A stretch of DNA of 37,441 nt from assembly GCA_003153125.1 (NCBI GenBank), contig PLWW01000074.1:1789-39229 (forward strand), written 5' to 3'. The stretch's first letter is position 1. The number at the start of each line of letters is the position of its first letter. The translations under genes and the position numbers were made by a program. Positions 25,769 to 36,387 of this stretch are shown here, piece after piece. The notes beneath the pieces are model-generated. The model was not told where the DNA came from, made no database searches, and was given only the letters and a program-made list of their open reading frames with translations. The stretch is from Candidatus Dormiibacterota bacterium (lineage in GTDB: Bacteria; Chloroflexota; Dormibacteria; Aeolococcales; Aeolococcaceae).

Positions 25769-26986
25769 TCACAGGAGGTCGAGTTCGAAGGTGTGGTGCA
25801 GCGCCCGGACCGCGTCCTCGACGCGCGACCTCTCGATGATACAGGTGACCCGGATCTCGCCGGTGCTGATCATCTTGATGTTGATCAACTCGCCGGCCAG
25901 GGCCTCGAAGATGCGCGCCACCACGCCCGGGGTCCCGAGGATCCCCGCGCCCACCACGGTGACCTTGGCGATGTCGCGGTCGGCGTCATAGCCGTCGGCG
26001 CCGACACTGGCGACGACGCGGTCGAGCACCGGGCGCGCCCGGTTCAGGTCGGACTCGGCCAGGGTGAACGAGAGGTCGGTGTGCCCTGAATGGCTCACGT
26101 TCTGGACGATGATGTCCACGTTGATGTGCGCGCTGCCGAGCGGTCCGAACACAGCGGCGGCGATGCCGGGGCGGTCGGGGACACCGAGCAGGGTCACTTT
26201 GGCCACGTCGGTCTCGTGGGCGATGCCGCGCACCTTGGGGAGGTCTTCCATGTGGTGCTGTCTTCCAATGAGCGTTCCGGGGCCATCGACGAACGCCGAG
26301 CGCACCCTGATCGGCATGGAGTATGCCGCGCCGATCTCGACCGCCCGTGGGTGCAACACCGTGGCGCCCGCGGAGGCGAGCTCGAGCATCTCGTCGTAGT
26401 CGATCGAGGCGACCGGGCGGGCGTCGCCGACCACCCGCGGGTCGGCGCTGTGGATGCCGGCGACGTCGGTGAAGATCTCGCACTGGTCGGCGTGCAGCAC
26501 CACCGCGAGCGCGACCGCGGTGGTGTCCGACCCGCCACGGCCGAGCGTGGTGACATCGAGCTGTTCGGACACGCCCTGGAACCCGGCGACGATGACGACG
26601 TGGCCGGCGCTGAGGTGGTCGACGATCCGCTGCGGGACGATGTCGACGATGCGCGCGCTGCGGTGGGCGCCGCTGGTGCGGATGCCGGCCTGCATCCCGG
26701 TCAGGGACACCGCGTCGACCCCGCGCGCCGCCAGCGCCATGGCCAGCAGGGGCGCGGTCACCGTCTCACCGGTGCTGAGCAGCATGTCCATCTCCCGCGA
26801 CGGCGGATCCTCGTTGAGCTGGTGGGCGAGGGCGGTCAGCTCGTCGGTGGTGTCACCCATCGCGCTCACCACCACGACGACGCGGTCGTTGCGGCTCCGC
26901 GACTGTGCGACGCGGTCCGCCACCGCGCGCAGCCGCTCCACGCCGGCGAGGCTGCTCCCCCCGTACTTCTGCACGACCACGCTCAC
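25769..26986 (-). CDS. lysC: Aspartate kinase
   Basis: Phosphorylates L-aspartate, the first step to lysine, methionine and threonine. The 405-residue protein starts KYGGSS (7-12), has VSAMGDTT and RGGSDTTAVALA in the kinase domain, and two ACT domains at the C-terminus (VTLLGVPDRPGIAAAVF and VTVVGAGILGTPGVVARIF), so feedback control by lysine and/or threonine is expected. Start GTG 26986 overlaps the thrB stop by 4 nt (GTGA); the longer frame only overlaps thrB. Its place inside the threonine operon suggests joint supply of aspartyl phosphate with the downstream branch. asd is not in the window. Confidence 0.95.
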   Translation of the reverse strand: MSVVVQKYGGSSLAGVERLRAVADRVAQSRSRNDRVVVVVSAMGDTTDELTALAHQLNEDPPSREMDMLLSTGETVTAPLLAMALAARGVDAVSLTGMQAGIRTSGAHRSARIVDIVPQRIVDHLSAGHVVIVAGFQGVSEQLDVTTLGRGGSDTTAVALAVVLHADQCEIFTDVAGIHSADPRVVGDARPVASIDYDEMLELASAGATVLHPRAVEIGAAYSMPIRVRSAFVDGPGTLIGRQHHMEDLPKVRGIAHETDVAKVTLLGVPDRPGIAAAVFGPLGSAHINVDIIVQNVSHSGHTDLSFTLAESDLNRARPVLDRVVASVGADGYDADRDIAKVTVVGAGILGTPGVVARIFEALAGELINIKMISTGEIRVTCIIERSRVEDAVRALHHTFELDLL

Positions 26987-27891
26987 GGGCGCACCTCGAC
27001 GCGGGCGCCGAAGTTGCGCAGGCGCAGGCGCATCGCTGTTCCCGGCACCTCGAGCAGCCGGGCAGCGGATCGCAGCGCGTCCTCGACGGCGTCCGGGTCG
27101 CGCGAGCACAGCGCCAGCACCGACGGGCCCGCGCCCGCCAGGCAGGCTCCGTCGGCGCCGCCGTCATAGGCCGCGTCGATCAACGCGGGAAGGGCGGGAA
27201 AGAGCGCCGCCCGCTGACGCTGGTGCCAGCGGTCGTCCATGGCGTCGCGCAGCGCGCCGTAGTCGCGCAGCGCCAGGGCACGGATCAGCAGAGCGCACCG
27301 CGACGCGTTGAACACCGCGTCGGCTCGCGAGAACGTCGAGGCCACCACCCGGCGCGCCTCGCTCGTGGCCAGGCGCGCCTCGGGCGAGAAGACAACCGCG
27401 TGAAGGTCGTCGGGCGCGTCGATGCGCTGCACCGCCGCCCCCGGCGCGCAGATGACCACGCCGCCGAGCAGGGACGCCGCGAGGTTGTCGACGTGGCCCT
27501 CGAAGTGTGCCGCGCAGTCGAGGATCTGTGCCTCGTCCCACGCGGCGCGATGCAGGGCCACCGCGACGAGCACGCCGCTGAGGGTGGCTGCGGCGCTGGA
27601 GCCCAGGCCGCGCGCCATCGGTATGGCGTTGACGCAGGACAGGTGCACGCCGCGCTCCGCCTCGGCCACGCCGAGTCGCTCGCAGCTCTCCACGTAGGCG
27701 CGGGCGACGAGGTTGCGGGTGGGGTCGAGGAGTTGGGCGTCGTCCGGGTCGGGGTCGAGGTCGACGGTCACCGCGCCGCTGCCTGTGGTCTGCGCAACGA
27801 CCTCGTTCTGCACCTGCAGGGCGAGCGCGAGCATGTCGAAACCGGGCCCGAGGTTGGCCACGCTGGCGGGGACCCGAATCACCGCCCTCAT
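26983..27891 (-). CDS. thrB: Homoserine kinase
   Basis: GHMP-family kinase that phosphorylates L-homoserine before threonine synthase. It has 302 residues, a normal length. Motif 1 is [12 protein letters not shown] (8-19), the ATP loop [12 protein letters not shown] (91-102) and motif 3 [14 protein letters not shown] near the C-terminus. ATG 27891 overlaps the thrC stop (ATGA) and its own stop overlaps the lysC start, so the product is coupled to both flanking enzymes. The frame extends far upstream across thrC, which is not meaningful. Confidence 0.95.
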   Translation of the reverse strand: MRAVIRVPASVANLGPGFDMLALALQVQNEVVAQTTGSGAVTVDLDPDPDDAQLLDPTRNLVARAYVESCERLGVAEAERGVHLSCVNAIPMARGLGSSAAATLSGVLVAVALHRAAWDEAQILDCAAHFEGHVDNLAASLLGGVVICAPGAAVQRIDAPDDLHAVVFSPEARLATSEARRVVASTFSRADAVFNASRCALLIRALALRDYGALRDAMDDRWHQRQRAALFPALPALIDAAYDGGADGACLAGAGPSVLALCSRDPDAVEDALRSAARLLEVPGTAMRLRLRNFGARVEVRP

Positions 27892-28942
27892 GCGAACCCC
27901 AGCGCCTCGGCGAGTGACGACGCGTCGCCACCCACGGCGGTCGGTGGCGGCAACCCCTCGGCGGCGACCGCGGCGTCCTTGAGCCCGTTGCCGGTGAGCA
28001 CGCAGACCACGGACGCACCGCGGGCCACGATGCCGTCGCGGACGGCCGCGCGCAGCACCGCCAGCGACGTCGCCGAGGCCGGCTCGCAGAACACGCCCTC
28101 CAGGGCGGCCAGGTCGCGCTGCGCGGCCAGGATCTCGGCGTCCTCGACGGCGAGGATGGCCCCCTCCGACTGGTCGCGCGCATCGATCGCGCCCTGCCAC
28201 GACGCGGGGTTGCCGATGCGGATGGCGCTGGCGAACGTCTCCGGCTCGGACACCGGGTGCCCGAGCACGAGCGGCGCGGCGCCCGCGGCCTGGCCACCGA
28301 GCATGCGTGGGAGGTGCGTGCAGAGGCCGTCGGCATGGTACTCGCGAAAGCCCCGCCAGTACGCGGTGATGTTGCCCGCGTTGCCGACCGGGATGGCCAC
28401 AACGTCGGGAGCGTCGCCGAGGTCGTCGACGATCTCGAACGCCGCGGTCTTCTGGCCCTCGATGCGGTGTGGGTTCACGGAGTTGACCAGTGTCACCGGG
28501 TGCTCGGCGGCCAGGCGGCGGACCGCCGCAAGGGCGCGGTCGAAATTGCCGGGTATGGCCAGAACCTGGGAGCCGTGCACCTGCGCCTGGACCAGCTTGG
28601 CGGTGGCGATGCGGCCCGCGGGGATGACCACGATGGTGCGCAGGCCGAAGCGGGCGCCGTACGCCGCGGCCGACGCCGAGGTGTTGCCGGTGCTGGCGCA
28701 CACCAGCGCGCGGCTGCCCGCCTCGAGGGCTCGCGCCACGGCGACCACCATGCCTCGGTCCTTGAACGAGCCCGTCGGGTTGAGACCCTCGACCTTGAGG
28801 TGGAGCGAGCCGAGGCCGAGCTGCTCGCACAGCCGCGGTGCCGGCACGCAGGGTGTCCCCCCCTCGAACAGGGTGATGCGTGGCGTCGACGGTGTGATCG
28901 GGAGGCGGTCGGCGTAGAGGGCGATGACCCCCGGCGACCCCA

Positions 28943-28943
<1 letters not shown>
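27888..28943 (-). CDS. thrC: Threonine synthase
   Basis: PLP enzyme converting O-phosphohomoserine to L-threonine. The 351-residue protein is the short form common in Actinomycetota and Bacillus. The PLP lysine is Lys61 in [26 protein letters not shown] forms the next conserved block, and [12 protein letters not shown] binds the phosphate of PLP. The start ATG 28943 shares one base with the hom stop codon (TGATG), giving tight coupling. Confidence 0.95.
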
Positions 28944-30220
<1,277 letters not shown>

Positions 30221-30229
30221 CGCGGCCGG

Positions 30230-30235
30230 AGTCTA
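30230..30235 (-). promoter_or_regulatory. -10 box TAGACT of the threonine operon
   Basis: TAGACT on the minus strand ends 9 nt before ATG 30220; the same hexamer precedes murE. The short spacing leaves no room for a leader-peptide attenuator of the enterobacterial thr type. Confidence 0.5.
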
Positions 30236-30259
30236 TGTGGAGCAGGCAGAGGCGCCGCC

Positions 30260-30880
30260 TCAGATGACGTGTCGCTTCCAGGCCTGGAGCACGGCGGCGG
30301 CACGGTCGTGCGAGCCGAGCTTGTCGAAGATCCGGCGGACGTGGGTCTTGACGGTGTTCTCGCTGACAAAGAGGCTGGCCGCGATCTGCGCGTTGTTGTG
30401 TCCGTCGGCCATCAGCGTCAGCACCTCGAGCTCCCGTGCTGTGAGCCCGGCGTCGTCCGTGGCGGCGAGCACCATCTCGGGGTCGAGCAGCGATTCGCCC
30501 GCGGCCACCGCGCGGATGGCAGTGGCCAGCTCCTCGCGTGACGAGTCCTTGAGCAGGTAACCGCGGGCGCCGGCACGGAGCGAGGGAAAGATGTAGTCCT
30601 CATTGCGGTACGTGGTGAGGACGATGACCTTGGCGTCGGGGTCCTCGGCGCGGATTCGGCGCAGCGCCTCGATGCCGTCGAGGATGGGCATCTGCACGTC
30701 GAGCAGGGTGATGTCGGGGCGTTCGCTGCGGGCCAGGGTCACCGCCTCCTCGCCGTCGGCCGCTCGCCCCACCACCACGATGTCGTCCTCGAGCTCGAGC
30801 ATGGTGCACAGGCCCTCGCGCACCACAGGGTGGTCGTCGGCCACGAGCACGCGGATGACGTGTGGCGCTGCGCCGGGCAC
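30260..30880 (-). CDS. NarL/FixJ-type response regulator
   Basis: Two-component regulator of 206 residues that binds DNA through a LuxR-type helix-turn-helix. The receiver has the acidic pair Asp15-Asp16, phosphoacceptor Asp61 in LLDVQMP, Thr89-Thr90 and Lys111. The HTH (about 145-195) reads LTARELEVL, NAQIAASLFVSENTVKTHV. GTG 30880 is chosen because AGAGGA precedes it by 7 nt; an in-frame GTG at 30916 would add 12 residues and has no ribosome-binding site. It follows the sensor kinase gene on the same strand and is its evident partner. Confidence 0.92.
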   Translation of the reverse strand: MPGAAPHVIRVLVADDHPVVREGLCTMLELEDDIVVVGRAADGEEAVTLARSERPDITLLDVQMPILDGIEALRRIRAEDPDAKVIVLTTYRNEDYIFPSLRAGARGYLLKDSSREELATAIRAVAAGESLLDPEMVLAATDDAGLTARELEVLTLMADGHNNAQIAASLFVSENTVKTHVRRIFDKLGSHDRAAAVLQAWKRHVI

Positions 30881-30921
30881 GGCGTCGTCCTCTGGGCCAG
30901 GGGAGATCGACGGCACCTGGG

Positions 30922-33489
30922 TCAGGCGGACGCCGCCGCGTCCTGGAGCTCGAGCGGCACTCGGACCGACACCCTGGTCCCACCCACAGCCGAGCTGGTC
31001 ACCTCGAGGGCCGCGCCGATGAGCCGGGCACGTTCGCGCATGCCCACGATCCCGAAACTGCCGGGTGCCGATGCCGCCATGCCGTCCTGCTCGACGTCGA
31101 AGCCGGCGCCGTCGTCGCTGACGGTGAGCAGCAGGTCTCCCTCGACGATGCGGAGCTCGACCTCGACGATCTGCGCCTGGCTGTGATGCCCGACGTTGGC
31201 GAGCGCCTCCTGGAGGATGCGGAACACGGCGACCTCCGACTGCGGGACCAGGGACAGCTGGCGCGGCAGACCGTCGTTGCGCACGGTGATGGCCATCCCG
31301 GTCCGCCTGCCGAACCGCTCCGCCTCCAGCGCGATGGCGGCGGTCAGCCCGGCTGCCTCGAGTGGCATGGGGCGCAGGTTCCACACGCTGCGGCGCGCCT
31401 CCTGGAGGGCCAGCCTGGCCTGCTCCCGGGCGGCCACGATGAGCTCGCGCGAGCGTTCCCCCTGTTCGCGGCTCTGCATCGCCTCTGCGGCCTCGAGCTG
31501 GAGCACGATCCCGGTGAGTTGCTGGGCGAGCGTGTCGTGGATCTCGCGCGCCAGGCGGGTGCGCTCCTCGAAGACCGCAAGCTCGCGACCCTCGGCGGCG
31601 TACTCCGCGGTGCGCAGCGCCAGGCCCACCTGGTCGGCGACGGCGCCGAGCAGGATGCGGACGCGCTTGGGAACCGTGGCCGTGCCCGGGACCAGCGCCG
31701 CCAGCGCCCCCAGCGGCGCACCGCCCGCCGCCACGGGAACGGCCAGGATGCGGTGCCCTGACGCCAGCCGGACGGCGAGCTCGCCGCTCTCCAACGCCGC
31801 GGTCACGCCGGCCGAGAGCAGCCGCGCCCTCTCGCCGAGATGGGTCGGGTGGTGCACGACGAGGTGGGGGACGCCCTCCACCACCGTGTACCCGGCGGCG
31901 GCGCTCACGGGGAGGATCGCGCGCACCGCCTCCAGGGCGCCGCCCAGCAGTTCGTGCGGATCCAGGGAGCGGGTCAGCGTGGCCGCCAGGGCGTTGAGGG
32001 CGACCAGCTCCTCGTTGCGGTCGCGCAACTCCTCGGTGCGGTCCGCGACCCGGACCTCGAGCTCGCGGGCCGCCGCCAGGAGGTCCTCGCGCGAGCTGTT
32101 GATCTCCCGGCGCATCCGCTCCAGGGCCTCGCTGAGCAGGCCGACCTCGTCCTCACCCTGGCGGGCGACGGGCTCGTCGGTGTGCCCCTGGGCGAGGCGC
32201 TCCGACGCCGTCGTCAGCGCCCGCACCGGCCCCACCAGGCGGCGCGAGACCAGTGCCGCGAGCAGCACCGCGATGACACCCAGGACGACGGCGAGCGGGA
32301 GCACCTGGAAGATGAGGATGGTGCGCACGCCGCTGCGGATGCCATCGCCCAGCGAGGCAGCCGCCGGGGCGAGCGCCCGGTCGGGCACGACGCTGGCGAC
32401 GGTCCAGCCGGGACCGAGCACCGGGGCGGTGAAGAAGTCCTTGGCCACGCCGTGCAGCGACGCCCTGAGCAGCTGCGGCTGCTGCTTCAGCAGCGTCCTG
32501 GCGGCCATGCCGGGCACCACTGCGGGCGTGCCCTCGAAGCCGTCCGGCAGGCTGAGGTCAGCGCCGGCCGCGACCCCGGCACTGAGCCAGCGCCCGCTGG
32601 GGCTGAGCAGCACCGGGTAGGAGTCGGGCAGGCTCGACAGCGGCGCCGGGAGCAGGGCGGCGATCGCCGTCGAGGGCAGCTCGGCGCCGACGAACTCACC
32701 CGGGACGGTCAATCCGTTCCAGACCGTCACCGACGTGCCCGCTCCGAACGCGGCGGTGTCGATGTCGCTCCACAGACCCCCTGTCTGGGTCTTGCCGCCC
32801 TGGCTCAGCCCGCTTCCCAGGCCGCTCGAACCGGTCTGCGGCGTGCCCGCCTCGGCGGCGTGGAGCTGGCGGCCGAGGAGGTTGACGGGATCGATCCTCT
32901 GGTTGGCGACAAGGCCGGCGAGGATGTGCGGGTCGACGACCGGCACCTCGGTGAGCGCTGCATTGGCGGTGTCGTAGAGCCAGACGGCGCTCAGCTCCGG
33001 GTCGCGCTTGAGGACGGTGTCGAGCGCGGCGGCAACCTGGCTGCGGTTGCCCCCGAGCGGGTCGGCCACGGAGCCCGCGGCGGTCACCAGCGGGCTCTGC
33101 GCCCCGACCAGCGTCGCCGCCGCCGGCGGCCCGGACTCGATGACGCGGGGGCCACCCGCGATGCGTTGCGCGGGCTCGTCCACCGCCGTGCTGCCGCGCA
33201 GAAGCGAGTCGATCGTGCCGGCGAGCTGGCCGAGCTCCCCCTCCAGGCCGTCGAGGCGGCCCGCCACAGCCGCCGCGCCGCCGACCGCGCCGTTGCTCTC
33301 GCGCTGCTCGGCGTCGGCCACGATCGTCTGGTGGGCGGCGTCCACTGTGGTCTGGTTGATCGCGGTCAGGTCGGCGCCGACGAGCGCGGTCAGCGCCGCC
33401 AGGGGGAGCAGAGCGACGGCGAGCATGGCGACGAGGATCCGCCGGCTCAGGCGCCGTGATCTCGACCTGCGCTTGAAAAAGCGGGACAT
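30922..33489 (-). CDS. Membrane sensor histidine kinase, HisKA_3 type
   Basis: Membrane-bound sensor kinase of 855 residues. A basic N-terminus precedes helix 1 (about 18-40). Residues 41-388 form a large external region, Gly/Ser/Pro-rich, that may contain a dCache-like fold. Helix 2 spans about 389-413, then a HAMP region (415-470), a coiled coil (470-500) and a GAF-like domain (500-630). The phosphoacceptor is His651 in REIHDTLAQQL, followed by a NarX/LiaS-type ATP-binding domain (DDGAGF, GSFGIVGMRERA). ATG 33489 is chosen over an upstream start because the basic signal-anchor begins there and TATACT lies 13 nt upstream. It is divergent from the peptide ABC importer, a possible target. Confidence 0.88.
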   Translation of the reverse strand: MSRFFKRRSRSRRLSRRILVAMLAVALLPLAALTALVGADLTAINQTTVDAAHQTIVADAEQRESNGAVGGAAAVAGRLDGLEGELGQLAGTIDSLLRGSTAVDEPAQRIAGGPRVIESGPPAAATLVGAQSPLVTAAGSVADPLGGNRSQVAAALDTVLKRDPELSAVWLYDTANAALTEVPVVDPHILAGLVANQRIDPVNLLGRQLHAAEAGTPQTGSSGLGSGLSQGGKTQTGGLWSDIDTAAFGAGTSVTVWNGLTVPGEFVGAELPSTAIAALLPAPLSSLPDSYPVLLSPSGRWLSAGVAAGADLSLPDGFEGTPAVVPGMAARTLLKQQPQLLRASLHGVAKDFFTAPVLGPGWTVASVVPDRALAPAAASLGDGIRSGVRTILIFQVLPLAVVLGVIAVLLAALVSRRLVGPVRALTTASERLAQGHTDEPVARQGEDEVGLLSEALERMRREINSSREDLLAAARELEVRVADRTEELRDRNEELVALNALAATLTRSLDPHELLGGALEAVRAILPVSAAAGYTVVEGVPHLVVHHPTHLGERARLLSAGVTAALESGELAVRLASGHRILAVPVAAGGAPLGALAALVPGTATVPKRVRILLGAVADQVGLALRTAEYAAEGRELAVFEERTRLAREIHDTLAQQLTGIVLQLEAAEAMQSREQGERSRELIVAAREQARLALQEARRSVWNLRPMPLEAAGLTAAIALEAERFGRRTGMAITVRNDGLPRQLSLVPQSEVAVFRILQEALANVGHHSQAQIVEVELRIVEGDLLLTVSDDGAGFDVEQDGMAASAPGSFGIVGMRERARLIGAALEVTSSAVGGTRVSVRVPLELQDAAASA

Positions 33490-33502
33490 GGAGCGGTGGC
33501 CA

Positions 33503-33508
33503 AGTATA
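33503..33508 (-). promoter_or_regulatory. -10 box TATACT of the sensor kinase operon
   Basis: TATACT on the minus strand lies 13 nt before ATG 33489, giving a leader of roughly 6-7 nt. It is the closest match to consensus among the short-leader promoters here. Confidence 0.45.
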
Positions 33509-33621
33509 CGGTCGGCCCCTCGGGCCAACCCGAGAAATCATCCCAACGGGTGATGGTGGGTCGCCGCTGTCGATGCCACAATGCCGCCCTCAGCCGCCGT
33601 GGCCGGCGCAGTGTTTTTGGC

Positions 33622-33637
33622 GCGGGTGCGAACCCGC
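33622..33637 (+). promoter_or_regulatory. Hairpin with GCGA tetraloop beside the binding-protein ribosome-binding site
   Basis: GCGGGT-GCGA-ACCCGC is a perfect 6-bp stem capped by a GNRA tetraloop. It ends one base before the GGGAG ribosome-binding site (33639-33643) of the binding-protein gene. In the mRNA it may protect the 5' end or affect ribosome access. Confidence 0.4.
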
Positions 33638-33649
33638 CGGGAGAAGTGC

Positions 33650-35347
33650 ATGAAGCATCGCCGTATCGGTCTTGCGCTGGTCATTCCAGCGCTGGTTGCC
33701 ACCGCCTGTGGGAGCGGGGGTAGCAGTCCATCGAGCTCGAGCGGCGCGGCGCTCGCAGCCAACCAGCAGTTCCGCTTCCCAATCGTCGACGACATCAAGA
33801 CGCTCGATCCGGGACACGTCTCGGATGCCGTCTCCATCGAGCCTGTTCGCAACATGTTCGACGGCCTGTATAAATTCGACGACAAGCTCAAGGAGGTTCC
33901 CGACATCGCCACGGGCTTGCCGGACATCTCCTCGGACGGGATGACCTACACGTTCCACATGCGCCAGAACGTCAAGTTCTCCAACGGTGACCCGGTCACG
34001 TCAGCTGACGTTCTCTACAGCTGGAACCGCGCCGCCCGCCTCAACGATTCGTACGGCATCGTCTTCGCCCCGGTTGTCGGGTACAGCGCAGTCGCTCCGT
34101 CCTCGGGTACCCCCACCGCGACCACCCTCTCCGGCCTGAGCGCGCCTGACCAATACACCGTGGTGGCCAAGCTCAGCCAGCCTGCTGGGTACTGGCTCAC
34201 GGAGGTGGCGCTGTGGACGATGGACGTGGTTGACCAGAAGGTCATCCCCAACGACACCGACAAGACCTGGTGGACCAATCCGGCAACCGCGATCGGCACC
34301 GGGCCCTACAAGCTGACCGCGTACGTGCCCAAGGATCACCTCTCCTTCGCCCCCGTCTCCGGCTGGTGGGGCGGAAGCACCGGGCACCTGACCGACATCG
34401 AGATGACGGTCCTCGCCGACCAGGGCAGCCAGGTGACCAAGTACCAGGCTGGTGGCTTCGACAGCGTCGGCCCGGCCGACAACTACCCACCCCTGGACGC
34501 GGTTCGGAACTTCCAGGCGAACCCGGCGCTGAAGAGCCAGTTCGTCAACATCCCGGGCGGCCGGACCACGTGGGTCGGCTTCAACTTCACCACCGGTCCC
34601 TTCGCGCCCGCGGCGGGCAACCTCAACGATCCCATCGCCCTGGCGGGGCGGCGCGCCTTCAGTGAGGCCATCGACCGCACTCAGCTGGTCAACGTGGCCT
34701 GCGGCCCGGGCGGCATCACCTGCAAGCCGGCGACCGGCGGCGTGATCAGCAAGGGCCTGCAGGGCTACCTCGGGGACAACAACGACGCCACCGCGGTTTT
34801 CGATGCGACCAAGGCCAAGGCAGACCTCCAGACATGGGACCCGGCCGGCACCAAGCGCGTCGGCCTGGTGTACTGGTTCAACACCAGCTCCACCAACACC
34901 GCCATCGCGGGCAACCTGCAGTCGCAGTGGCAGACCAACCTGGGCGTCCATGTCGACACTCAGAGCACGGACTTCCCGACGTTCCTGACCAACCGTCAGG
35001 ACAAGAAGTACATCCTCTTCCGTGACAGCTGGGGTGCCGACTACGACAACCCGCAGGACTGGTTCGACAATATCTTCATCTGCTCCCAGGCTGCAGTCGG
35101 CCTGGGCAACAACGACGGCATCTGTGACCCGAAGGTCGACGCCGCGGTGAAGAAGGCGGAGACTGAGACTGGTAGCCAGGCGACCGCCGACTACGTGACG
35201 GCTGGCAAGCAGCTGGTCACGGACTTCGCCTTCGCCTCCCTCGAGTACGGCGCCAACCAGTACTTCATCAAGCCATACGTCCAGGGTGGCGGGGGCAACG
35301 CGCTCTACGACAACCTCTGGTCGAGCATCAGCATCCTGGCCCACTAG
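33650..35347 (+). CDS. ABC importer substrate-binding lipoprotein (SBP_bac_5, peptide type)
   Basis: Extracellular binding protein of 565 residues of the DppA/OppA/NikA family. The N-terminus MKHRRIGLALVIPALVATAC is a lipoprotein signal with Cys20, although the lipobox VATAC is less typical than LAGC; a Gly/Ser linker follows. The family pattern is clear: IKTLDPGH, MFDGLYKFDD, then DGMTYTFHMRQNVKFSNGDPVTSADV. ATG 33650 is chosen by GGGAGAA 6 nt upstream and the signal peptide; the frame is open 23 codons further. It leads the operon with two permeases and an ATPase. Peptides are the usual ligands, but nickel, sugars and opines also occur in this family. Confidence 0.93.
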   Translation: MKHRRIGLALVIPALVATACGSGGSSPSSSSGAALAANQQFRFPIVDDIKTLDPGHVSDAVSIEPVRNMFDGLYKFDDKLKEVPDIATGLPDISSDGMTYTFHMRQNVKFSNGDPVTSADVLYSWNRAARLNDSYGIVFAPVVGYSAVAPSSGTPTATTLSGLSAPDQYTVVAKLSQPAGYWLTEVALWTMDVVDQKVIPNDTDKTWWTNPATAIGTGPYKLTAYVPKDHLSFAPVSGWWGGSTGHLTDIEMTVLADQGSQVTKYQAGGFDSVGPADNYPPLDAVRNFQANPALKSQFVNIPGGRTTWVGFNFTTGPFAPAAGNLNDPIALAGRRAFSEAIDRTQLVNVACGPGGITCKPATGGVISKGLQGYLGDNNDATAVFDATKAKADLQTWDPAGTKRVGLVYWFNTSSTNTAIAGNLQSQWQTNLGVHVDTQSTDFPTFLTNRQDKKYILFRDSWGADYDNPQDWFDNIFICSQAAVGLGNNDGICDPKVDAAVKKAETETGSQATADYVTAGKQLVTDFAFASLEYGANQYFIKPYVQGGGGNALYDNLWSSISILAH

Positions 35348-35395
35348 GGCCGGGAACCGAGTCCCCAACAGGGGGGAATCGGCCGCGTATCATCT

Positions 35396-35424
35396 GGGGA
35401 GCCCGCCACAGCGGCGGGCTCCCC
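35396..35424 (+). terminator. Perfect 12-bp hairpin between binding-protein and permease genes
   Basis: GGGGAGCCCGCC, a 5-nt ACAGC loop, then GGCGGGCTCCCC: a perfect 12-bp GC-rich stem in the 113-nt gap. No T-run follows, so full termination is unlikely. As in other binding-protein operons it may act as a partial terminator or as a 3' stabiliser, raising binding-protein output above the permeases. Confidence 0.55.
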
Positions 35425-35460
35425 GACCCGTCCCTGTCCCTCTTCACCGGCGAGGGTTCC

Positions 35461-36387
35461 ATGAGCCGAGGCACAGCGATCTACGCCGCCAAGCGGCTGC
35501 TGCTCGTGCTCGGGACGGCCTTCATCGTCTCGTCGGTGACCTTCCTGCTGGTGCACTCCCTGGCTGGGAGCCCGTTCACCTGCGAGAAGAACCCCGCCGG
35601 CTGCCTGCACGAGAACCAGGCCTATGGCCTGAACGATCCGTTGCTCATCCAGTACCGGACGTTCATGTGGAACCTCCTCCACGGCAACCTGGGGTATTCG
35701 TACGTGAACCAGGGCACGCAGGTGATGCCGCTGCTCCTCGGTGAGGCGAAGAACAGCCTCGTCCTCGGCTTCTTCGCCCTCGTGGTGACGATCCTGGTGG
35801 GGCTGATCATCGGCATCGTCGCGGCGGTGCGGCAGAACACCTGGGTGGACTACGCGCTGTCGAGTTTCGTCGTCTTCGGGTACAGCATCCCGAGCTTCGT
35901 CCTGGCGACCTTCATGATCATCATCGTGGCCATCCTGCTGCCCGGCTGGTCGGGGAGCATCGGCTGGGGCTCGGCTGAGCAGATACCCATCCCTGCCATC
36001 GCGCTCGGCCTGCCCTACGCCGCCATCGTGGCCAGGCTGGTGCGCGCCAGCATGCTCGACGTGATCCGCCAGGACTACGTGCGCACGGCCTGGGCCAAGG
36101 GGCTCACCGGGCGGGTGGTGATCATCCGCCACGCCCTGCGCAATGCCCTCATCCCGGTGGTGACCATCGGCGGGCCGCTCGTCACCGGGATCATCACCGG
36201 CTCCGTGGTGATCGAGACCATCTTCGGGGTCCCGGGTCTGGGCAAGGAGTTCGTGACCTCGATCATCGTGCGCGACTACGGCATCGTGGTCGGCCTCTAC
36301 ACCTTCTACGCCATCCTGGTGGGCCTCGCCAACCTGGCCGTCGACCTCGTGTACCCGGTGCTCGACCCGAGGATCCGCTACACATGA
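35461..36387 (+). CDS. ABC importer permease, DppB type
   Basis: Membrane permease of 308 residues with about six hydrophobic segments. The first helix is followed by an external loop, and the EAA coupling loop reads YVRTAWAKGLTGRVVIIRHALRNALIP (about 200-226), as in DppB/OppB. The ATG at 35461 has GAGGG a few nt upstream. Two cysteines in the first external loop (CEKNPAGC) could form a disulfide. The gene is coupled to the next permease by an ATGA overlap. Confidence 0.94.
   Translation: MSRGTAIYAAKRLLLVLGTAFIVSSVTFLLVHSLAGSPFTCEKNPAGCLHENQAYGLNDPLLIQYRTFMWNLLHGNLGYSYVNQGTQVMPLLLGEAKNSLVLGFFALVVTILVGLIIGIVAAVRQNTWVDYALSSFVVFGYSIPSFVLATFMIIIVAILLPGWSGSIGWGSAEQIPIPAIALGLPYAAIVARLVRASMLDVIRQDYVRTAWAKGLTGRVVIIRHALRNALIPVVTIGGPLVTGIITGSVVIETIFGVPGLGKEFVTSIIVRDYGIVVGLYTFYAILVGLANLAVDLVYPVLDPRIRYT

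Noticed and set aside
31840..33459. Plus-strand open frame of 539 codons opposite the sensor kinase
   Set aside because: The opposite strand encodes a kinase with all motifs in order; this frame has none and is a codon-bias artefact.
35361..35386. Second hairpin just before the 12-bp stem
   Set aside because: Only CCGA/TCGG and CCCC/GGGG pair, with mismatches between, so it is too imperfect to report as a terminator.
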